Shown in pieces: positions 1-7,381 of a stretch of 64,000 nt of DNA. This stretch comes from Chrysophaeum taylorii. Lineage: Eukaryota; Sar; Pelagophyceae; Pelagomonadales; Pelagomonadaceae. The notes under the pieces were generated by a model that was not told where the DNA came from, searched no databases, and was given only the letters and a program-made list of their open reading frames with translations. Positions within the stretch are counted from its first letter, which is position 1. Each line of letters starts with the position of its first letter. Made by a program: the position numbers and the translations under genes. The stretch is taken from assembly GCA_029834535.1 (NCBI GenBank), contig JAQMWT010000388.1, positions 62,001 through 126,000 of the forward strand, in the 5' to 3' direction.

Positions 1-840
1 GTCTTCGACGCGCTCTTCCCAAAAGTTGTCATCGACGATTATCTCGAGGAGCTCGACGACGATGTCCACGACGGACGCCCCCCCGAGATGTGCTGCGGCT
101 TCGTTATCCCCAAGACCTCGCTCGTCGCTGATCCGGCGAGTCGTTTGGGCTTGGTCGCCGGCGTCGGCCTCGTCGTCCTCCAGCAGGTCACGGGCCAGCC
201 GTCGGTCCTTTATTATGCCGCCCAGCTCTTCGATACCGTCGGCCTCGGGAGCTCGGCAACCATATACCTCGCATCCTGGAAACTCCTCTGCACCTCGCTC
301 GCCGTCACGAGCGTCGACGCTTTCGGGAGGCGCGCGCTACTCTTCGCCGGAACTTGCGTGATGGCCGTTTCCCTCGCCGGCCTCGCCTGCCTCACCCTCC
401 CGTATGTCAACGCCTCGGCATACTTTGTTCTCGTCTGCATGTTCCTCTACATCGGCGGCTACCAGATCGGCTTTGGTCCCGTCACCTGGACGGTCATATC
501 CGAGATTTTCCCCCTCGCTCGCCGCGGCCAGGCGCTCGCCGTCGCTACCGTCACTAACTTCACCTTGAATGCCCTCGTCACCTTCGTGGCGGCTCCCCTC
601 CTCGCTGTGTCCGCGCCGGCCTGCTTCGCCGCCTTCTTCTTCCTCACGCTCTACACCATCCGTTTCGTCCACGTCCACGTTCCCGAGACCCGCGGACTCG
701 CCCTCGAACAGATCACCACCATGCTCAGGGAGCGCGCCGCCGCCGCCAAGGACACCTCCGTCTCCTACGGCGCCCTGCCTTCCGCGGAATCAAAATACGC
801 CCCCTCCATCGACCTTGTCCCCTCCTCTGCGCGCCACTGA
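1..840 (+). CDS. MFS sugar transporter, C-terminal part (gene continues upstream of the window)
   Basis: The reading frame is open from the first base and ends at TGA 838-840, so 279 C-terminal residues are present and the start lies outside the window. The segment QQVTGQPSVLYYA (residues 61-73) is the transmembrane 7 signature of the sugar porter family, and PETRG (about 228-232) is the conserved motif after the last transmembrane helix. Several hydrophobic helices lie between them. By family, it moves a hexose or related polyol across a membrane, usually with protons. Substrate and membrane (plasma, vacuolar or plastid) cannot be told. The C-terminal tail is short and polar. Confidence 0.92.
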   Translation, partial: VFDALFPKVVIDDYLEELDDDVHDGRPPEMCCGFVIPKTSLVADPASRLGLVAGVGLVVLQQVTGQPSVLYYAAQLFDTVGLGSSATIYLASWKLLCTSLAVTSVDAFGRRALLFAGTCVMAVSLAGLACLTLPYVNASAYFVLVCMFLYIGGYQIGFGPVTWTVISEIFPLARRGQALAVATVTNFTLNALVTFVAAPLLAVSAPACFAAFFFLTLYTIRFVHVHVPETRGLALEQITTMLRERAAAAKDTSVSYGALPSAESKYAPSIDLVPSSARH

Positions 841-1315
841 CGCGAGAGATTTGGTGTTTTTTTTATTATGAAAAAGACGTGGTGGCTTGGCTTCTTCTTC
901 CGGTGCGTTGCCTTTCTCCCGTTCAGTCGCGGCGGCGGGGTCGCGTCCACTTCTGACGGCGCGGTAGTACGCGGCGTATTAGGAGAAGTAGGAGTGGTGG
1001 TGGTTGAGATCTACCGCCGTCTGTCTCTACGCGAAGCAAGAACACCACGCCCGGAGGTCCCGCCGGTGATATATATATATATACTTGTCCCGTCGTTATG
1101 GACCGACAGCTCCTCAGAAAGACCACCACACACACACACACACACACACAAACCCCGTGCTCCTTGCTCAAGAGCCCGCGCAGCTGCGGCGAGCTTGTCC
1201 TTCCCGCGCCGGGCTACGAAAAATCACCACCACCCCCTCAAGATAGTTTGTTTGTTGGAGCCGTTGGGAGGTTTAGTCTCAGTCCGAACGGACTCGATCG
1301 CGAATAGAGAAGACG
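841..1315. other. Intergenic spacer with AT and CA microsatellites
   Basis: No convincing gene. It holds a short TA run near 1068-1082 and a CA dinucleotide run near 1127-1150, and must contain the promoter and 5' leader of the UMP1 gene that starts at 1316. Open frames here have compositions typical of random GC-rich DNA. Confidence 0.6.
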
Positions 1316-1711
1316 ATGGCACTACTCGAGTTCGACGGGTCCGGTCGGCGAAGCGTGGTCGCATTCGCTGGGCAGGTCGGCGAGGAGACGCGCGAGGTGC
1401 ACCCGCTCCAGACGCAGCTCGCGCGAGAAGAGGAACGCACCAAATCGTTCGAGGACGCGCGGGTGATGTATGGCTGCGGACTTGCGATGCGTCTCGCGAG
1501 CGAGGACGCCATGGGCTCGGAGGTCGCGCGGCTCCCCGGACTCCCGTCCTCGCACCTCATGCACGAGACCATCCGTGGTGACCACGAGCGGATCGACTTC
1601 TCGCACGTCCTCAACGTCCCGCACGCGGCCCCCGAAACGACCAAGCTCACGCTCCACGAGCGCGCTGAACGCAAGTTCGGCCTCACACCCGCCGACCACG
1701 CCTATCTCTAA
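1316..1711 (+). CDS. Proteasome maturation factor UMP1/POMP
   Basis: A 131-residue intronless gene. The central part reads VARLPGLPSSHLMHETIRGD followed by an IDF..VLN segment and a C-terminal ERKFGL. This matches the UMP1/POMP family, where a leucine-serine rich LPSSNL.LDVLRG-type block and an ETI.FED.LN block are diagnostic. UMP1 is a chaperone that helps the two half-proteasomes join and is degraded as the first substrate of the finished 20S particle. Length agrees with human (141) and yeast (148) proteins. Start chosen at the first ATG, which directly precedes a hydrophilic N terminus. It faces the uL22m gene tail to tail, 58 bp apart. Confidence 0.82.
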   Translation: MALLEFDGSGRRSVVAFAGQVGEETREVHPLQTQLAREEERTKSFEDARVMYGCGLAMRLASEDAMGSEVARLPGLPSSHLMHETIRGDHERIDFSHVLNVPHAAPETTKLTLHERAERKFGLTPADHAYL

Positions 1712-1769
1712 AATCCTCCTCCTCCACCTTCTCCACCACCGTAGGCGTGATGACAGACATATTGTAGCT

Positions 1770-2390
1770 TCAGACTTTGGCGTCTCCTATCTCGTTGTTG
1801 TTCTCCGTGATGGATATAATACTCTCCGAGCCTTTGGGCGGGAACATGCGTTTGTCGGCCCAGTCGCCGAGGACCCGGACGCGCGCGTTCCAAGCCACTT
1901 CTTTCCGCGTCTGCCACTTCCGCTTCTGGCGGTGGTTCTTGGCGTCGGCGATGCGCTGGTCAAAGTCGATTTTGGCGACTGTCACGTTGATGTGGCCCGA
2001 GCGCTTGTGCATAATCCCGTGGCGACCCTTTCCGTGAATCTTGATGCGCTTCAAGAACGACGCCGGGGTCACAAAGCACCTTTCGATCTGGAGCTCTTCG
2101 GGGACAAGCTCGTGTTGTGTCCCAGCACGGAACGCGGCCTTCTCGACGGCCGCGGCCACGACCGGCGCGAACCGCTTGTTGAGAAACTTGAGCTGAGTCA
2201 ACGCCTCGGGCACCCACATTCGTCGCACGAGCCCGGCGATCAAGTTCAAGCGAAACGGCGACGTCCGCACGCTTCGCTCGACGTAACTCGAAGCCTCCAT
2301 GACGTTCTTGGGCGCGGAGTGGCTCAACCGCCACGCGATCGGCGCACCTCGCCGCGCCATCGCGAGGCGGCGATGAACGACACCGAGCAT
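1770..2390 (-). CDS. Mitochondrial large-subunit ribosomal protein uL22m
   Basis: The core RTSPFRLNLIAGLVRRM, then an ALTQLKFLNKR block and a C-terminal IHGKGRHGIMHKRSGHINV block are the uL22 fold: the S/T-P-K-R-like first helix, the hydrophobic helix that packs in the protein, and the basic loop that lines the ribosomal exit tunnel. The organellar (not cytosolic) type is inferred from the bacterial-like core with a long Arg-rich N-terminal extension able to act as a mitochondrial presequence. The ATG at 2390 gives 206 residues; upstream in-frame ATGs reach 2666 but that extension is low-complexity and looks like untranslated leader. A plastid copy is normally plastid-encoded in algae, so mitochondrial location is favoured. 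Confidence 0.8.
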   Translation of the reverse strand: MLGVVHRRLAMARRGAPIAWRLSHSAPKNVMEASSYVERSVRTSPFRLNLIAGLVRRMWVPEALTQLKFLNKRFAPVVAAAVEKAAFRAGTQHELVPEELQIERCFVTPASFLKRIKIHGKGRHGIMHKRSGHINVTVAKIDFDQRIADAKNHRQKRKWQTRKEVAWNARVRVLGDWADKRMFPPKGSESIISITENNNEIGDAKV

Positions 2391-2759
2391 GTTGTCTCTA
2401 GGGTTCGCGTCACCACACCCGTCGTGTTCGTGTCGTAGGGGAAAGCTGGGCCAGAGGGGCGTAGTCGAGCAATTTCTTCGGATTGCAGCATATGCGTGGC
2501 TTTTAAGGCAGTGCCTCCTGGCACTCGTCGGTCTCGCACGGACTCTCTCATTCCTTGACGCGCGGGCTATGACGTTGGTCCAGCGAGCGCAGCGAGCCAA
2601 CATCTTGAGGTGCGCTCTGTCCAGCCTCCAAGTCATTCGCTGGGACGCCAACGCCAACCCGAGCATCTACGTCCTTGTCGCGCAGCGGAACTACTAACCC
2701 ACTCAGCCGGCAGCGACGGAGCTCTTGGAGAAAGTGCGTGAAGCGATGTCGATATCAGC

Positions 2760-3419
2760 GTGCGTGCTGCGGACGACCTTCATCTCGCACTACTTGGCCA
2801 GGAAAGCCAGCCTCACGCAAACGGCATGGGTCGAACGAGACTGAATGTAACGCGAGACTCTTTGTGCTCCAAACGACTAGGTCCTCGTCCCTCCATTGTT
2901 CCGGCCAAGCTGTTTGCGCCCTGGGAGTCGGGCAAGCAACATCTAGTGTACCAGAACAACGACAACCTTCTTGAAGAAGAGGCTCACCGTCATCGCCCGG
3001 TTTTTTTGTCGAACCGCATCTCGACGCGCTTCAACGCACACGTATCCTTGCGGCGCCAACCGACGATTTCCACCCGCAAATCAACTTCGCGACGTACCGG
3101 TACATTTTGGACACTGGGAGCGTCGCATGCGGCACGTGGCACACCCTGCGCTGGAAGTTGGCATCTAGTGCCCTCCCAGCGGCGTCGGGACGTGGCGGAC
3201 GCACCAGCGACTGCGGTTGTTCGAACACTACATTCCAGTGTTGAATGACATCTCGGACCTTCTCGAGAAAATTCAAGTATTACGAACGCCAACCGGACGA
3301 CGGTGTCGCCATTGCAGTACGCAGCCAACGCGCCGCACACAGCTCGCCGCCCTCGATGCGCTGAGCACTACCTTGTTTGCAAACTTCCGCAAGGCTCCAC
3401 GTGCCGCTTTTCTGCAGTA
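2760..3419 (+). pseudogene. Decayed GT90/CAP10-type glycosyltransferase copy
   Basis: Pieces of a CAP10 domain lie in order but in different frames. Near 2915-2960 one frame gives FAPWESGKQHLVYQNND, which aligns with LSEPWESRWPQVYYRG of the next gene. Near 3075-3165 another frame gives FATYRYILDTGS...LRWKLASS, matching FARYRYLVDIGG...LHWKLATG. Near 3200-3260 a third gives LRLFEHYIPVLNDISDLLEK, matching LQPYVHYVPIKPDLSNLLDN, and the neighbouring frame gives FKYYERQPDDGVAIA, matching VEYYEANVGEATGIA. No GT-AG introns of the size used elsewhere would join them cleanly, and the frame breaks fall in homopolymers or gaps. This is best read as an older tandem duplicate of the intact gene at 3911 that has lost its frame. 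Exact ends are uncertain. Confidence 0.7.
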
Positions 3420-3910
3420 GTATCGCCATGAGCCCAACCAAATTTTCGCGCTGTCTTGTCGGGGCAAGTCCAGACGGCGACGTCGGCCGCATGGGTGGAG
3501 AGTAGAGGCATAATAACTTGTAGCAACAGGAAACTAACTCACGTCGCACCCAGTTTAGCATCCGCTCGACATGGTTTCCCGCTACTTTCGAGAGACACGA
3601 TGCTATGGTCGTAGACTGAAGAAGCCGCCAAGCGTCCTCAACGTCTACGGATTTTCTACAGACATTCGAAAACAGTGTGTATCTACGCCCCTATTGCCCC
3701 TGTCTACATGCTCCGAACGAATTTTTGAGAGTCGTTGATGGCTTAAATGGCTGGAAGCAGCGCGCTACCGCGATGATGCTAGTCAACGGCGGCCGATTGC
3801 TATCCCTAGCGAGCCTGGCGACATGCTCGGTACTTGACGTTCGAGTGGCAAGATTGATGCGCGCAGTGGGGTAGTCCGGACTGGCGAGCTGCGCTCTCGC
3901 CAGCCTGTAT
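3420..3910. other. Spacer between the two GT90 copies
   Basis: About 490 bp without a supported gene. It could hold the remains of the first copy and the promoter, or a missed 5' exon, of the intact GT90 gene, whose frame is open upstream only to 3875 (an in-frame TAG sits at 3872-3874). Confidence 0.4.
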
Positions 3911-4933
3911 ATGCTTCGATGGGACTCGAATGGAGCGCTGAGCGCCTTTGGCCTGTCAGCGCAACGGCATTGCCAACAATATGACATCAGCGATCGTAAG
4001 TATAACTGGACGCAGCGCATTCTCGAACGTGTGCAGGAGGCTACGTCGGTCTACGCAGACTCCGAGCAGATTCTTCCTACGTCGCGTCGTCTGGCGGGAA
4101 TGGGCGGGCTCTGGTGGACGGACGACGACCTGTCCTCTGTTAACGCTCTATTCAACGCCGTCGATGACACGTCGTGTATCGCGCGCATGTTTGTGTTCTC
4201 GGGAAACGAAACTCAACCTTGCCAAGTACTCGTGCCGGCACCGTTCGAGTACGATATCGCGCAAGACTCGGTGTATGCGCTGCGCAAGTCGGACGTCCTG
4301 TCCGAGCCATGGGAATCTCGTTGGCCGCAGGTCTACTATCGCGGCGCCGATAGCCTGCCCACATCGTGCCGGAAGTTCCTGCCTTTAGGCTCGAACCCTC
4401 GCCTCATCCTCGAGAACCTGTCCAAGAGCCATCACACCCTCGTCGATGCAGCGCTCGGCAGAGACAAAACGAAAATTTCGGATTTTGCGCGCTATCGCTA
4501 CCTCGTTGACATCGGGGGTCAATCTTGTACGTCGTCGAGTTCGTTGCACTGGAAGCTCGCGACCGGCTCCCTCGTGTTCGTTGTCACTTTGCCCGGCAAT
4601 CACAGCATATGGTGGATGCGGCACGAGCTCCAGCCGTACGTCCATTATGTGCCAATCAAGCCAGACTTGTCGAATCTCTTGGATAACGTCGAGTATTACG
4701 AGGCCAACGTCGGCGAGGCCACGGGGATCGCCGCGCGCGGCCAACGCGCAGCCATGCGGTACACGCAGGGGCGTGCCTACGATATCCTAGGGAAAATTCT
4801 GCTTGACGCCGTTCAAGCGGCTTCTGTGTCGGCATCTGTCCTCGTGCCGTACGCAGGGTCCCCGATCACTTCCCTGTGGTATTGCGCTGTCGGGCGTGGC
4901 TCGGCGTGCGACGTCAATCTCGATCCGGCATAG
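3911..4933 (+). CDS. GT90 family (CAP10/rumi-like) glycosyltransferase
   Basis: A 340-residue protein carrying a CAP10 domain. Diagnostic blocks are SEPWESRWPQVYYRG (substrate-region PW..K/R..Y.RG motif), DFARYRYLVDIGG, LHWKLATGSLVFV, and ELQPYVHYVPIKPDLSNLLD. GT90 enzymes (POGLUT/rumi in animals, CAP10 in fungi, many in plants and algae) transfer glucose or xylose to proteins or polysaccharides in the secretory pathway. The annotated protein has no signal peptide or membrane anchor, which is unusual for the family (often about 400-600 residues), so a short 5' exon upstream of 3911 is possible. It follows a decayed relative and precedes a GT61 gene on the same strand. Confidence 0.8.
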   Translation: MLRWDSNGALSAFGLSAQRHCQQYDISDRKYNWTQRILERVQEATSVYADSEQILPTSRRLAGMGGLWWTDDDLSSVNALFNAVDDTSCIARMFVFSGNETQPCQVLVPAPFEYDIAQDSVYALRKSDVLSEPWESRWPQVYYRGADSLPTSCRKFLPLGSNPRLILENLSKSHHTLVDAALGRDKTKISDFARYRYLVDIGGQSCTSSSSLHWKLATGSLVFVVTLPGNHSIWWMRHELQPYVHYVPIKPDLSNLLDNVEYYEANVGEATGIAARGQRAAMRYTQGRAYDILGKILLDAVQAASVSASVLVPYAGSPITSLWYCAVGRGSACDVNLDPA

Positions 4934-5392
4934 TAAGAAGGACGGTCCCATCGTCGATTCGACCCTCGTTGCCTGCAAACTGGGACCCTCTTGACTGCAT
5001 CTTTACAACCATATTCTTCCGACGGACGTTTCTTTCCGCCGATGTGCTCCTGATCCCCCCGATCTCGTCGTCGAGAGGTGCTGAGCAAGGTCCGCCTCCG
5101 CCGCCGCCAGAGAAAGATGCTCGTCCTTCCTTGCGACATTGCTTGCACGAGCGTGCTACTGTTATTGAGCATCGCTGGTTAACCACTTTTGTTGTCGATA
5201 TTGCGACTCACTGCATGTGCCCGCTATCTTCTGTGGGGACTCTCTCACGAAAGGTTTTGTTCGTTGCCCCCCACCCTAACGGTATCCGATAGATACGTAT
5301 AACCTTGAAAGGGTAACTATAATAGTTAGTTATCATCGACTCGAGATGATGGGGTCACAATAATTTTTCGTGAGAACAAAGATGCGTGGCGG
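4934..5392. other. Intergenic spacer
   Basis: No gene supported. Must hold the 3' end of the GT90 transcript and the promoter of the GT61 gene. AT content rises near 5280-5360. Confidence 0.5.
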
Positions 5393-7228
5393 ATGAGGCG
5401 TCGCGGCAAGGGTGCGGGCGACTTGACGAGGGATGAGGCGCGATCGTCGAAGTATCCTCGCGTCCCGCGAGCGGCGATGTGGGTGGCTTTGGTCCTGACG
5501 ATCATGATGGTGTTGTTTGGGGTGACGACGTCGTGGGTGAGTCGACAGGCGACCGTCACCAAGTCCAACGAGGAGGAGGTCGAGCTCGCACGGCTCGAGG
5601 GGCTAGTGGCGACCCAGAACGCGACGATCGGCGCGTTACGACGGGCGCTCGATCGCGCGAGCTCTCCAAGTAATAAAGGCTTGGAGAGCAGGAAGGAGGC
5701 GGTCGTCCCCAAGATGACGACGACGACGACAGAATCTCGACCGCAAGAGCCTGAGCGCAGAAGCGTAGCGCAAAACACAGACGCCGTCTCGTCTTGGTTC
5801 GGTCATCGGATCCTTACGTTGAGCGACGCGGCAGTGAGGTCAACGCCAATGAACGAACTCATGGCTAGCTATGGCCCAACGAAAGGCGGCGGGACGTGCG
5901 AGAAGGATTTTGGAAACGCGCTGGTGACGCGGTGGCGGAGCGCGCGGAAGACATATTGCGGGCCGAAACACAGGAAGAACGCGACGCACATCGAGTGCTT
6001 TTTGATCAAACAGACGTCCCATCACGGGAACGGCGATCAGCTGTGTCTGTCGAGAGACGTGAGGATAAATTTTCGAGACTTGGCCGACGGAAGGACGGCG
6101 GCGACATATTTTGAAAATTATGTCGCGTCAAAGCACCAGCAGCAACACTCAAAAATCAGGTATTCTAAGGGGACGTGGGCGGGCACGTGCGCGCCCGAGA
6201 CTTCCCTATGGCAGGCCAAGTTCTTTCCCGGCTGGAACGTCAACTGGTTCAACGCGTTTGAATCGGTGGATGCGTTGGAGTGCGAGGTGTTCGAGGAGGC
6301 TCCGACGCTCATCGTAGAACGCGACACCTTCGCAAATCTGTTTCACAATTCGGAGGACTTTTTTAACGCGCAAATCGCGCTCGCTATTCTAGAGTGGTCG
6401 CTCGAAGATGTTCAGATCCTATTGACCGACATCTACCCCAAGGGACCGTTCTGGCCCATGTGGTCCAAGGTGTTTCGCGGGGCGCGCGAGCCCCTCACCG
6501 CCTTCGACGTGGCGCAAAAGTACGGCACGAAGAACGTGTGCTTTAAGAAAGTAGTGATCGCGATTCTCGGGGCGGCCGCGCCCGTGACCGTCGCGAGCTT
6601 TAACACGCGCTGCTCGCGGTCGGCGATCGTCCGCTCGTACGCCGACTTGGTCGTGGCGACCCTGGGTTTGGCAGAGCACACGCGCTACGCCCGCGCCAAC
6701 GTCGTCGATCCGAAGCGCGTTGTCGTCACGTTTATGGCGCGCAGATCGGCTTCCGAGTGGCCAGAAAAGCGCTTTTGCGACTCTCGACGCAGTTTCTTCA
6801 GGTGCGAACGCCTCAATCACCTCGGCGTCCGCAAGCTCGGAAGGAGCGTCAAGAACGACGCGGCGGTGGTCAGTGCCCTCAAAACACTCGAGCAACAGCA
6901 CTTCCAGAATGGCGCGCGCGTCGAGGTCCAGGACGTCGACTACTCCATACTCTCCTACGAGGACCAGATACGCACCGACCTCGACACCGATGTCATGGTC
7001 GGACCCCACGGCGCTGGCCTCCTCCACAACATCTTCATGCCCGACCGCGCTGTCCTCGTCGAGCTCTTCATCGACGCGTCCCAAGCCAATCGCCATTTCC
7101 ACAACTTTGCGAGATGGCAGGGCCGCAACTACTTTTCGAAAAGCATGACCAACCCGGTACCCCCGGACGATCTCCTCCGTCTCGTGTCACAGGCTATCAA
7201 CTCTTTGGACCTGTCCAGGCCCCATTAA
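5393..7228 (+). CDS. GT61 family glycosyltransferase (DUF563, EOGT/XylT-like), type II membrane protein
   Basis: A 611-residue protein with the layout of a Golgi enzyme: a basic cytoplasmic tail (about 28 residues), one transmembrane segment (about 29-50, MWVALVLTIMMVLFGVTTSW), a variable stem with Asn/Ser/Thr, then a catalytic domain. The C-terminal VMVGPHGAGLLHNIFMP (about 534-550) is the GT61 hallmark (GxHGAGLTN.lFmp). Family members add O-GlcNAc, xylose or arabinose to proteins or wall polysaccharides using UDP-sugars. No intron is needed. It lies in a run of glycan genes and converges on the GT/alginate-lyase fusion gene. The acceptor cannot be predicted. Confidence 0.87.
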   Translation: MRRRGKGAGDLTRDEARSSKYPRVPRAAMWVALVLTIMMVLFGVTTSWVSRQATVTKSNEEEVELARLEGLVATQNATIGALRRALDRASSPSNKGLESRKEAVVPKMTTTTTESRPQEPERRSVAQNTDAVSSWFGHRILTLSDAAVRSTPMNELMASYGPTKGGGTCEKDFGNALVTRWRSARKTYCGPKHRKNATHIECFLIKQTSHHGNGDQLCLSRDVRINFRDLADGRTAATYFENYVASKHQQQHSKIRYSKGTWAGTCAPETSLWQAKFFPGWNVNWFNAFESVDALECEVFEEAPTLIVERDTFANLFHNSEDFFNAQIALAILEWSLEDVQILLTDIYPKGPFWPMWSKVFRGAREPLTAFDVAQKYGTKNVCFKKVVIAILGAAAPVTVASFNTRCSRSAIVRSYADLVVATLGLAEHTRYARANVVDPKRVVVTFMARRSASEWPEKRFCDSRRSFFRCERLNHLGVRKLGRSVKNDAAVVSALKTLEQQHFQNGARVEVQDVDYSILSYEDQIRTDLDTDVMVGPHGAGLLHNIFMPDRAVLVELFIDASQANRHFHNFARWQGRNYFSKSMTNPVPPDDLLRLVSQAINSLDLSRPH

Positions 7229-7381
7229 TTTTTTTTAGAGGGAGTTCCTACGTATGACATCGAACAAGTGAGACCACATCGAACAAGTGAGACCACAGAA
7301 GAAGAAGAAGAAGAAGAAGAAGAAGAAGAAGAAGAAATGTCTTCTTTGTGCAGCATCGCGATCGGTGCGTACATGGACCGG
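7229..7381. repeat. GAA trinucleotide microsatellite between convergent genes
   Basis: An imperfect GAA run covers about 7297-7336, just after two copies of an ATCGAACAAGTGAGACCACA 20-mer (7259-7278 and 7278-7297). It separates the 3' ends of two convergent genes. Confidence 0.8.

Noticed and set aside
868-1581. Possible 237-codon gene overlapping UMP1 on the same strand
   Set aside because: Low-complexity, crosses the CA microsatellite, and overlaps UMP1 in another frame.
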